The translations under genes were made by a program, and so were the position numbers. A stretch of DNA of 16,906 nt from Dwaynesavagella gallinarum (GTDB taxonomy: Bacteria; Bacillota; Clostridia; Clostridiales; Clostridiaceae): contig DWVN01000003.1 of the NCBI GenBank assembly GCA_019120235.1, positions 1 through 16,906 on the forward strand, given 5' to 3'. Every line of letters begins with the position of its first letter. Positions within the stretch are counted from its first letter, which is position 1. A model generated the notes under the pieces. That model was not told the origin of the DNA, made no database searches, and saw only the letters and a program-made list of their open reading frames with translations. Below, one piece after another: positions 1 to 7,762 of this stretch.

Positions 1-1264
1 AAAATTTTTAAAATATAATAAAAAAAATTTGAAAGATAGTTTTAGAGAAATTTTAATTGAAAAAGAAATTGAAGTTAAAAATCGTTTAGAAAGAATTGAA
101 GTTTTAATTGAAGATTCTATTAAAAATTCTCATGTGTTTGTAAATGGTGAAAGTATATCTACGAATTTTTTAGATGCTAATGATATTTTGAAGAATGCTG
201 TTAGTCAACTTATATTTTGTAGGTTTAATAAGTTTAGTTACATAAATAAATTTGTGGAAAATTCTAAAAAAATAATTGAGATTTTTCAAAATGAAGATGC
301 TTTGAATGAAGTATTGAGGTTGAATTCTCTTTTTTTGAATGAATTATTTGATTTTATTAGTGAGTTTGAAAAAGTAAATCTTATTGATGTTGTTAATTAT
401 TTTAAAAATATTCCTTATGGGTTTAATCGATACGATGTTTTATTTGGGATACTTTATTTTTTGAAAATTGGGAAAATATTGTGCAATTATAATTTTAGAG
501 AAATTATAGAATCAATCTCAGATAAAAATTTTATAAACAAAATTGAAATTAGTAAATCCTGTGATATAAGTGAGAAGGAATTTAATTTTTGTAAAAAAAT
601 TCTAGGAGAAATTTTTAATAAGAAATATTTGTTTAATAATTTTCAAGATTTTTTTGAACAATGTAAAGTTGATTTAGAAAATTTAAATTTAAAAATATGT
701 AAGATAAAAAATCTAGTAGATGAAAATTATTTATATCCTGGAAAAACTCTTGTGTATGATTTAGAAAATATTATAAATAATTTAATAAATAGTACTTCTA
801 ATGAATTTATTAAAACTTTAAATTACAATAAAGATATTGTTGAGAATTTTGAAAAATTTGAGATAGTTTATAATTTTTATAACAGTATTCAATTTGAAAT
901 TTTTAATCAAGGTATAAGAGTTTTTGAAGTTTTTATGAAAGATAAAAATTTTATAGATGATGAAAATTTTAAAAATAATGCTTTAATGATAGAGAAAATT
1001 TTGAAAAGTGAAAATCCTTATAGCAGTATTTCAAAGCTTAAAATTTACATAAATGATTTTTGGGAAATTCATAGAGAGATTTTAAATAATAATTTTAAAA
1101 TTATAGATGATTTTATTGAAAATGAAATTTTAAATTTTCTAGATTTAGAAGTGATAAATGAATTAAAAAATAAATTAAAGAATTGTAGTAGTTTGTTTGA
1201 TGTTTATGGCGTTAAGATGGAAAGTATTTTTATTAAAGAGAAAAATTTGAAATTAAAGGGTTAA
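1..1264 (+). CDS. brxC: BREX system P-loop protein BrxC, C-terminal part (5' end outside the window)
   Basis: The reading frame is open from the first complete codon (base 2), so the TTG at 29 is not the true start and only about the last 420 residues of a protein usually near 1,100-1,200 residues are present. BrxC is the large ATPase-like core component of BREX phage defence; the P-loop lies in the missing N-terminal part, so no Walker motif is visible here. The visible part is helical and Lys/Glu/Asn-rich, with segments resembling the BrxC C-terminus: IPYGFNRYDVLFGILYFL, a YLYPGKTLVYDLENII stretch, and ENPYSSISKLKIYINDF near the end. The strongest support is position: it ends 5 bases before pglX, the canonical brxC-pglX order of type 1 BREX. 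Family assignment is from remembered resemblance plus context. A large unrelated helical protein is the alternative. Confidence 0.8.
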   Translation, partial: KFLKYNKKNLKDSFREILIEKEIEVKNRLERIEVLIEDSIKNSHVFVNGESISTNFLDANDILKNAVSQLIFCRFNKFSYINKFVENSKKIIEIFQNEDALNEVLRLNSLFLNELFDFISEFEKVNLIDVVNYFKNIPYGFNRYDVLFGILYFLKIGKILCNYNFREIIESISDKNFINKIEISKSCDISEKEFNFCKKILGEIFNKKYLFNNFQDFFEQCKVDLENLNLKICKIKNLVDENYLYPGKTLVYDLENIINNLINSTSNEFIKTLNYNKDIVENFEKFEIVYNFYNSIQFEIFNQGIRVFEVFMKDKNFIDDENFKNNALMIEKILKSENPYSSISKLKIYINDFWEIHREILNNNFKIIDDFIENEILNFLDLEVINELKNKLKNCSSLFDVYGVKMESIFIKEKNLKLKG

Positions 1265-1269
1265 TAAGT

Positions 1270-4200
1270 ATGAATAAAAATATTGTCAAAAACTTTGCAA
1301 TTTGGGCTAGAAAAAGTTTGATAAAAGAGGTAACAGATAAACTTGTTCTTATTGGAATTACAAAAAATGAAATTAAAGATAGTATTTCAAAAAGTTCAGA
1401 TTATGCTGAGTATGAAATTGGAAATTTACAGACATATAAAATTTATGGACATGATTTAATTAAGAGAGAAATACTTGTAAAAAAAATAAATGAAAAAGGT
1501 TTTGATTTTGTTGTAGAGGAAGTTGCTTATACTTGGTTTAATAGAATAATTGCAATTCGATTTATGGAAATAAATGAGTACCTTCCATCTGGAATTAGAG
1601 TTTTGTCTTCTTTAAATAAAAATAAGATAGAACCAGATATAATTACATATTTTAATGATTTGGATTTTTCGATTGATGAGGAATACGTTTCTTCTTTAAG
1701 GAGAAACAATCAGATGGACGAGTTATTTAAATATTTATTTATTAAACAATGTGATTCATTAAATGAAATTTTACCAGGACTTTTTAAGAAAACAAATGAT
1801 TATATAAATCTTTTATTTCCAGTAAGTCTATCTAATGAAAATAGTTTTATTAGAAGAATTGTTAAAGATATTGATGAAAGATATTTTTTAGATAACGTTG
1901 AAATAATAGGATGGCTTTATCAATATTACATCATTGAAAAGAAAGATGAGATATTCAAGAAGCTTAAACAAAATATTAAAATTTCTAAAGAAAATATTCC
2001 GCCAGTAACTCAAATTTTTACTCCTAAGTGGATTGTAAAATATATGGTTGAAAATTCACTAGGAAAATTTTATATGGAAAATAATAGTGGTTTTAAATTT
2101 TCCTGTGATTTAAATTATTATGTTGAAACAAATTTAACTCAAGAAAAAGAGTTTGAAAAAATTGTTCCAGAAGATATAAAAATAATTGATCCTTGTATGG
2201 GAAGTGGACATATTTTAGTTTACGCTTTTGATTTGTTGTTTGAAATATATAAACAAAATGGGTATTTAGAAAGTGAAATTCCATATTTAATTTTTGAAAA
2301 TAATTTATTTGGAATTGATATTGATGATAGAGCGTATGAACTTGCATATTTTGCACTTATGATGAAAGGACGAAGCAAATGCAGGAAATTCTTTAATAGA
2401 AAACATATAAAATTTAATTTTTATCCCATAGTTGAGAGTAATGAAATTTATGAAAGTGTTGTAAGTAAAATTCAATCTTTAAATGATACTCAAAAAGAAG
2501 ATGTATTATATTTGTTGGATTTATTTAAGGATGCAAAAGAATATGGATCGTTGTTATCGGTTAATAAATTAGATTTTGATTTACTTGAAAGAGATATTTA
2601 TGAAAATTTATCTGATAGTGAATTAGATTGTATGGAAAAAATCATTAATACAGCCAAGCTTCTTAGTAATCAATATCATATAGTCATAACCAATCCTCCG
2701 TATATGAGCAGTAGGGGAATGAGTGAAAAACTTACATTATATTTAAAGGAACATTATCCAAATAGTAAGATGGATTTATTTTCAGTTTTTATTGAAAGAG
2801 GATTTGAGCTTACATATGAAAATGGATTTAATGTTATGCTTACAATGCAATCATGGATGTTTTTATATAAATTTGAAAAATTAAGGAGATGTATTTTTGA
2901 AAATAATACAATAATATCTCTTTTGCACATGGATAATAATGTTATGTCTATAGCTTTTGGTACAAGTGCTACGATTTTTAAAAAGAAGTTTATGGAAGAT
3001 TATGAAGGTATTTATAATTACGTAAAATGCGAAGATTTAAACAGTGATGGTGAACTATTAGAATTTCCAGTTTTGAAAAATAGAAATTCAAAAATAAAGT
3101 TAAGATGTTTTTATGATGTACCAGGATTTCCTCTTAATTATTGGATAAGTGATAGAGCAAGAGAAGTATTTAGAAAGTTTAAACCTCTTAAAGAATATTT
3201 TGAGCCAAAGCAAGGAATGGCTACAACAGATAATAAAAACTTTATTAGATACTGGTATGAAATAAATAAAGATGATATAGAATTCAATTGCAAATCACAT
3301 GATGACCTTAAGAATATTAATAAAAAATGGTTTCCTTATAACAAAGGCGGAGATTATAGAAAATGGTATGGAAACAATGAGTACATAGTTAAGTATGAAA
3401 ATGAAGGTAGAGATTTAATAAGATTTGTTAGAGATAAATATCCTAAGATAACAGATCCTGAATTTGTAATAAAGAACAGAAAATATTATTTCAAAAAAGG
3501 AATTACATGGTCGCTTTTTGGATTTAAAAATTTTGGCGTTAGATATAAAGATTATGGTTTTATATTTGACGTGTCGGGTTCGTCTATTTTTCCAGATGAA
3601 AAGTATGAAAATTATATTTTATCTTTTTTGTGTTCTAATGTGTGTTTTTATTTGTTGTCCTCTATAGCTCCAACAGTTAATTTTCAAATTGGAAATATAG
3701 GAGATCTTCCTATTATAATAGATGATTCATATTTAGAAGAAATAAATTTTTTATCTAATAGAAATATTTATTTGTGTAAAAAAGAATGGGATTTTTATGA
3801 GACTTCATGGGATTTTAAAATTCATCCTGCTATTGAGTTTAAAGTTAATTTAAGTTTGAAGGATTCGTTTGAAAATTTTAAAAAAGAAATTGAGATAATG
3901 TTTAATGAAGTAAGAGAAAATGAGGAAAGAATAAATAAAATTTTTAAAAAGATTTATGGGTTTAATGAAGAAGTTTCAGAATTTGTAGAAGATGATAATA
4001 TTTCAATTAGAAATGTAGATGAAAAAAGTTTTGTTGAATCTTTTATAAGTTATTTTGTTGGATGTGCTTTTGGAAGATATTCTTTAGACTATGTAGGAGT
4101 AATTGGAAATTCAAATAAAATTTTAAATAGAGAATATAGTAAATTTTATCCTCAAAAAGACAATCTAATAATAATTTCTCAGGAAGAATATTTTAAAGAC

Positions 4201-4740
4201 GATATTTATAATTTATTTTTGAAATTTTTGTGTGATGTTTTTGGGGAAGAATTATTGGAAGAGAATTTAAAATTTATATGTAAGGCGTTATCTTACAAGA
4301 ATGTTAATTATAGAGAAAATATAAATCAATATTTTTTGAGAGATTTTTTTAAAAGTCATAACAAAACTTACAATAAATGTCCAATATATTTAGAATTTTG
4401 TTCGGGAAAAAATAATGGAATAAATGCGTTAACATATATGCACAGATTTTCTACAGAAGATATTTTAAAATTTAAAATTAATTATTTAGATGTAATAGAA
4501 CAAAAATATGAAAATGAAATTTTAAGATTTGAGAATTTATATGAAAATGAAAAATTTTTGAAATCCAAAAAATATAAAGAAAATTTAATACTAAAGCTTG
4601 ATGAATGTAAAAAATACAAAGAACTTATTTCTTTTGCATGTAATTATTCTTTAGATATTAATTTAGAAGATGGTATGGCGAATAATTACGAAAAACTTCA
4701 AAATATTAAAGTCTTAAATTCGCAAACATTATTTAAATAA
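1270..4740 (+). CDS. pglX: BREX type 1 adenine-specific DNA methyltransferase PglX
   Basis: PglX is the N6-adenine methyltransferase of BREX. It marks the host's short non-palindromic motif, and in known systems it is also needed for phage exclusion. The 1,156 residues match the usual PglX length. Visible motifs are the SAM-binding DPCMGSGH at 307-314, FGIDIDD at 347-353, and the catalytic NPPY at 475-478. A target-recognition region follows, including GITWSLFGFKNFGVRYKDYGF. The C-terminal third carries features I regard as diagnostic of BREX PglX: VGCAFGRYSLD from 930 and PIYLEFCSGKNNGINALTYM from 1038. The ATG is preceded by an AAAGGG ribosome-binding site (about 1255-1260) and lies 5 bases after the brxC stop, so the two are probably translationally coupled. 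No frameshift or missing motif is seen. The following gene is not pglZ, which is unusual for type 1. Confidence 0.95.
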   Translation: MNKNIVKNFAIWARKSLIKEVTDKLVLIGITKNEIKDSISKSSDYAEYEIGNLQTYKIYGHDLIKREILVKKINEKGFDFVVEEVAYTWFNRIIAIRFMEINEYLPSGIRVLSSLNKNKIEPDIITYFNDLDFSIDEEYVSSLRRNNQMDELFKYLFIKQCDSLNEILPGLFKKTNDYINLLFPVSLSNENSFIRRIVKDIDERYFLDNVEIIGWLYQYYIIEKKDEIFKKLKQNIKISKENIPPVTQIFTPKWIVKYMVENSLGKFYMENNSGFKFSCDLNYYVETNLTQEKEFEKIVPEDIKIIDPCMGSGHILVYAFDLLFEIYKQNGYLESEIPYLIFENNLFGIDIDDRAYELAYFALMMKGRSKCRKFFNRKHIKFNFYPIVESNEIYESVVSKIQSLNDTQKEDVLYLLDLFKDAKEYGSLLSVNKLDFDLLERDIYENLSDSELDCMEKIINTAKLLSNQYHIVITNPPYMSSRGMSEKLTLYLKEHYPNSKMDLFSVFIERGFELTYENGFNVMLTMQSWMFLYKFEKLRRCIFENNTIISLLHMDNNVMSIAFGTSATIFKKKFMEDYEGIYNYVKCEDLNSDGELLEFPVLKNRNSKIKLRCFYDVPGFPLNYWISDRAREVFRKFKPLKEYFEPKQGMATTDNKNFIRYWYEINKDDIEFNCKSHDDLKNINKKWFPYNKGGDYRKWYGNNEYIVKYENEGRDLIRFVRDKYPKITDPEFVIKNRKYYFKKGITWSLFGFKNFGVRYKDYGFIFDVSGSSIFPDEKYENYILSFLCSNVCFYLLSSIAPTVNFQIGNIGDLPIIIDDSYLEEINFLSNRNIYLCKKEWDFYETSWDFKIHPAIEFKVNLSLKDSFENFKKEIEIMFNEVRENEERINKIFKKIYGFNEEVSEFVEDDNISIRNVDEKSFVESFISYFVGCAFGRYSLDYVGVIGNSNKILNREYSKFYPQKDNLIIISQEEYFKDDIYNLFLKFLCDVFGEELLEENLKFICKALSYKNVNYRENINQYFLRDFFKSHNKTYNKCPIYLEFCSGKNNGINALTYMHRFSTEDILKFKINYLDVIEQKYENEILRFENLYENEKFLKSKKYKENLILKLDECKKYKELISFACNYSLDINLEDGMANNYEKLQNIKVLNSQTLFK

Positions 4741-4750
4741 AATATATTAT

Positions 4751-4780
4751 GCTAAATTTTGGTAAATTTAAGCTGTTTTT
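4751..4780 (+). terminator. Probable weak rho-independent terminator after pglX
   Basis: The arms GCTAAATTT (4751-4759) and AAATTTAAGC (4764-4773) can form a stem of nine pairs with one bulged A and a TGGT loop. A T-rich run (TGTTTTT) follows. It lies 11 bases after the pglX stop and immediately before a promoter-like sequence. The stem is A+T-rich, so termination may be leaky. It suggests pglX is the last gene of its transcript. Confidence 0.45.
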
Positions 4781-4782
4781 AG

Positions 4783-4812
4783 TTGAATAGGTATCCTCAA
4801 ATAAAGTATAAT
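4783..4812 (+). promoter_or_regulatory. Putative sigma-A promoter for the Y_Y_Y-repeat gene
   Basis: A TTGAAT -35 box (4783-4788) is followed 18 bases later by a consensus TATAAT -10 box (4807-4812). Transcription would begin near 4819 and leave an untranslated leader of about 90 bases before the ATG at 4911. The leader holds no obvious stable structure. In A+T-rich DNA such boxes arise by chance, but the position directly after a likely terminator supports this one. Confidence 0.55.
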
Positions 4813-4910
4813 TGATTAAGAATATTTTAGTAAAATTAATTTAAAGTTTAAGTTAGAATTTTATTTTATTAAAGAGTTAATTTGAGGTTTATGAGTTGTA
4901 AGGGGGATAA

Positions 4911-6944
4911 ATGGTGAACGAATTAGATGTGAGTTTTAGTTTAGCATCTCCACAAGATAAAGATATTCCAATAGATATAAGTGTTTCGGACATAGAAGAA
5001 GATATGATATATAGATTTTGTGTTGGAATAAATGGGGTATGGTATACTATACAAGATTTTTCTACAAAAAAAGAAGTTACTTGGGTACCTGAAGAATATG
5101 GAAATTATATAGTTATGGTACAAGCTAAGAAGATTTCAAGTAAAAAAGCTTTTGATTACATAACAAGAATAAATTATACAATTGGGAAAAATTTTGAAGA
5201 TGAAAAGATAATAAAGTCTATAAGTTTGGATAAAGAATGTTATACAGTTGGAGATAAATTATGTTTGACAGTTGATTCAATTTATTCACCTAGTTTATAT
5301 AAATTTTGGATAAATGGACAATATGGATGGGAGCTTTTAAAAGATTATACATCAGATGAAAAACTTGTTTTAACTCTAAATGAAATTGGAGAAAAGGAGA
5401 TTCTTGTTCAATGTAAGAAACAGGATTCTGAAAATAATTTTGATGATTTTTCAACAGTAAAGTTTTATGTTTATGAAGCTGTTAAGATAGAGATTACTTC
5501 GCTTAAAAGTTTAAGTAAAGATCTTATTTCAGGAGAAGAATTAATATTTGAATGTGAAGTTAATAATGAAGAATCTAAAACAGTATTGTATAAATTTTTG
5601 GTAATTGATGAAAAGGGAAATGTTAATGTAGTTCAGGATTATTCAACAAAGAGTATAGTTTCATTTATTGAAAATAATTCAGGAAGTTTCAAGCTTTTAG
5701 TATTAGTAAAAGATTTATATTCTATAAACAATTATGATGATAGAGCTGTTATTATATATGAGGTTAAACCTTATAATGAAATTAAAATAATAGATTTTTC
5801 TGCAGATTTGAGTTCGCCTCATTATACTGGACATCCTGTAATTTTTAATGTCCAGGTTGAAGGTGGAAAAAATTTAATGTTTAAGTACACTATAAATGGT
5901 CCAAGTGTTGATGATGAACCTTTTATAGAAGAAAGTGGATATTTAAGAGAAAATTTTTATCAATGGATTCCTAAGGTTTCTGGAAATTATACGGCTGTGG
6001 TTTATGTGAAAGATGAAAGTAAACCACAGGGATATGATGTTTCTGCTGAAATGAGTTTTGAAGTTTTACCGTATGTTTCTCAAGTTGTAAAGATTTTAGA
6101 TGTTCAAATAGATTCTTATGAGAAGCATGTTAAAAATAAGCCAATTGGAATTATAGTTAAAGCAGAAGGTGGATTAAAACTTCAATATAGTTTTGTGATA
6201 ACAAAGGAAAACAAGGAAATTGGGGTTATTGATTACAGTGATAAAAACTTTTTAACTTTTATGCCTCAAGAGTCTGGTTATTACGAACTTGAAATAAAAG
6301 TTAGAGATACATTTTCAGTTCAAGAATTTGATGCATCTACTATACTTCATTTTAAAGTTTGGGATTATTATCCAGCTAAGATTGATTATATTTTATATAA
6401 ATCGCAAGAATGTTATGTGGTTGGAGAACCTATTGTATTTAACATTGTTGCACAAAATACAAAGAATATTTTAGTTAAGTATGTATTGTCTGTAGATGAT
6501 CAAATTATAGAAGAAACAAATTTTGAAAATAATATAGTTTTTCAATATGTTCCTACTGTTAAAGGAAAGTATACTTTAAGTGTCATGGCTAGAAATAAAG
6601 ATTCAGAGTACGAGTATGACACAAAAAAGGAAGCTAAAATATATGTTCAAGATTCTTTACCAGTTATGGACACAAAAATTATTTGTGAAGCTAAAGAAGA
6701 AGATTTAGTTGTTAATAATTCAATATTTTTTGTTGTTAGTACTAAGGGTGGAAGAGATATTGGATATGAATTTTACTTGATGGAACAAGGGCAATGGAGA
6801 CGTGTTCAGACATATAGTAGAAAAAATACTTACAGTTTTATACCATTTAAAGCTGGAGATTATAAATTATTAGTTTTAACAAAAAGTGAATATAAAGTTT
6901 GTAGCTATGAAGACTATGGAATATACGAATTTAAGGTAACTTAA
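4911..6944 (+). CDS. Seven-module triple-tyrosine (Y_Y_Y, Ig-like) repeat protein
   Basis: This 677-residue protein consists almost entirely of seven tandem beta-rich modules. Each ends in a recognisable strand: FDYITRINYTI at 81, FDDFSTVKFYV at 177, YDDRAVIIYEV at 275, YDVSAEMSFEV at 375, FDASTILHFKV at 473, YDTKKEAKIYV at 569 and YEDYGIYEFKV at 666. The spacing is a very regular 96-100 residues. The pattern fits the Y_Y_Y family, which occurs as sensor or adhesive domains; clostridial proteins of this kind have no assigned function that I know of. There is no signal peptide, membrane segment, kinase domain or catalytic motif, so the protein is either cytoplasmic or exported by an unrecognised route. 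The start is supported by AAGGGGG (about 4900-4905), 5 bases before the ATG; a GTG codon follows directly. The next gene is a lytic transglycosylase, hinting at a cell-envelope role by context only. Confidence 0.8.
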   Translation: MVNELDVSFSLASPQDKDIPIDISVSDIEEDMIYRFCVGINGVWYTIQDFSTKKEVTWVPEEYGNYIVMVQAKKISSKKAFDYITRINYTIGKNFEDEKIIKSISLDKECYTVGDKLCLTVDSIYSPSLYKFWINGQYGWELLKDYTSDEKLVLTLNEIGEKEILVQCKKQDSENNFDDFSTVKFYVYEAVKIEITSLKSLSKDLISGEELIFECEVNNEESKTVLYKFLVIDEKGNVNVVQDYSTKSIVSFIENNSGSFKLLVLVKDLYSINNYDDRAVIIYEVKPYNEIKIIDFSADLSSPHYTGHPVIFNVQVEGGKNLMFKYTINGPSVDDEPFIEESGYLRENFYQWIPKVSGNYTAVVYVKDESKPQGYDVSAEMSFEVLPYVSQVVKILDVQIDSYEKHVKNKPIGIIVKAEGGLKLQYSFVITKENKEIGVIDYSDKNFLTFMPQESGYYELEIKVRDTFSVQEFDASTILHFKVWDYYPAKIDYILYKSQECYVVGEPIVFNIVAQNTKNILVKYVLSVDDQIIEETNFENNIVFQYVPTVKGKYTLSVMARNKDSEYEYDTKKEAKIYVQDSLPVMDTKIICEAKEEDLVVNNSIFFVVSTKGGRDIGYEFYLMEQGQWRRVQTYSRKNTYSFIPFKAGDYKLLVLTKSEYKVCSYEDYGIYEFKVT

Positions 6945-6966
6945 TTTTTATATGTATAAATTTTTT

Positions 6967-6999
6967 CTAAAATACTAAATATAATAAAAAGTATTTTAG
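6967..6999 (+). promoter_or_regulatory. Perfect 10-bp inverted repeat flanking a TATAAT, ahead of the lytic transglycosylase gene
   Basis: CTAAAATACT (6967-6976) and AGTATTTTAG (6990-6999) are perfect inverse complements separated by 13 bases. The spacer region contains TATAAT (6980-6985). The right arm ends inside the AGGAGG ribosome-binding site (6998-7003) of the gene at 7017. No convincing -35 box is seen at the right distance. It could be an operator, or an RNA hairpin limiting ribosome access. It is a poor terminator candidate because no T-run follows directly. Confidence 0.5.
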
Positions 7000-7016
7000 G
7001 AGGAATTTTTTAATAT

Positions 7017-7676
7017 ATGAATTTAAAAGGTGTTGCAGAAATTTGTGTCGTCGGAATTTTAGTATCACAATTAGGATTTGTTTGTAAACCATGTAGCTCT
7101 TTAGTATCTAGCATTGATAAACAAATTTTTTTAGAGACTTTAAATTATGATTTACATAATAAATTTTTATCAAGGAAAAGTTATAGGGTAAATATAACTG
7201 GTAATGAAAGTTGTAACTTAGAAGATGTTGAAATAATAAATGAAGATTGTAATTTAGATTGTGAAATGAAAAATAAAAATCAAATAGAAGATGCTATAAA
7301 TATATCTGCTACAAAATATGGAGTTGATGAAAAATTAATAAAATCTTTGATAAAACAAGAATCAAATTTTAATCCAAATTGTGTGTCTTCTGCTGGAGCT
7401 ATAGGGCTTATGCAAATTATGCCTAACACTATAAAAAAATTTAATGTTGAAGATCCTTACGATATTTATCAAAATATTGATGCAGGAACAAAACATCTTA
7501 AAGGAATGATAGAGCGTTATGAAGGAGATATAGTTAAAGCTGTTGCTGCTTATAATTGTGGAGGAAATTCTTTAGATAAAAGTGGGTTTGAATCTTTAGA
7601 AGATGTTTCTATGCTTCCAAAAGAAACAAGAATTCATGTTACTAAAGTTTTTCATTATTATGAGAATGGATTTTAA
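7017..7676 (+). CDS. Secreted or membrane-anchored lytic transglycosylase (SLT family)
   Basis: The enzyme should cleave the beta-1,4 bond between MurNAc and GlcNAc in peptidoglycan, forming 1,6-anhydroMurNAc. Residues 1-30 form a hydrophobic export segment without a clear lipobox. Residues about 31-88 are a variable linker. The catalytic SLT domain spans about 89-215, with the catalytic Glu115 in IKQESNFNP, the GLMQIMP motif at 130-136 and AAYNCG ending at 182. The 219-residue length fits a minimal single-domain enzyme. Eight cysteines are present, five of them before the catalytic core, which is unusual for an exported protein of a presumed anaerobe. AGGAGG ends 13 bases before the ATG, a long spacing, but no closer in-frame start exists. 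It follows the Y_Y_Y-repeat gene by 72 bases and is closed by a strong terminator. Possible roles are wall remodelling or insertion of surface structures. Confidence 0.92.
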   Translation: MNLKGVAEICVVGILVSQLGFVCKPCSSLVSSIDKQIFLETLNYDLHNKFLSRKSYRVNITGNESCNLEDVEIINEDCNLDCEMKNKNQIEDAINISATKYGVDEKLIKSLIKQESNFNPNCVSSAGAIGLMQIMPNTIKKFNVEDPYDIYQNIDAGTKHLKGMIERYEGDIVKAVAAYNCGGNSLDKSGFESLEDVSMLPKETRIHVTKVFHYYENGF

Positions 7677-7718
7677 AAGTAGTTTGTAGTATTCAAACTA
7701 CTTTTTAATTTTTTTTAT
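7675..7718 (+). terminator. Strong rho-independent terminator after the lytic transglycosylase gene
   Basis: AAAAGTAGTTTG (7675-7686) and CAAACTACTTTT (7694-7705) form a perfect 12-bp stem with a 7-base loop. It is followed by T, AA and a long T-run to about 7716. The left arm overlaps the stop codon of the preceding gene. It separates this unit from the rsuA operon. Confidence 0.9.
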
Positions 7719-7762
7719 GTGTAGTAAAATGTTTCTTATGAAAAGAAAGGGAAGAAAATTTT

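Noticed and set aside
29..31. TTG as the start codon of the first gene
   Set aside because: The frame is open upstream to base 2, there is no ribosome-binding site, and the protein resembles only the C-terminal part of BrxC, so the gene begins before the window.
1527..2356. Antisense reading frames inside pglX
   Set aside because: They are shadows of a conserved methyltransferase gene in A+T-rich DNA and resemble no known protein.
4344..4350. T7 tract in pglX as a phase-variation switch
   Set aside because: Runs of 6-8 A or T are frequent throughout this window, including in housekeeping genes, so the tract alone is not evidence of slippage control.
6947..6960. TTTAT-ATGT-ATAAA hairpin after the Y_Y_Y gene as a terminator
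   Set aside because: The stem has only five A-T pairs and would be too unstable to support intrinsic termination.
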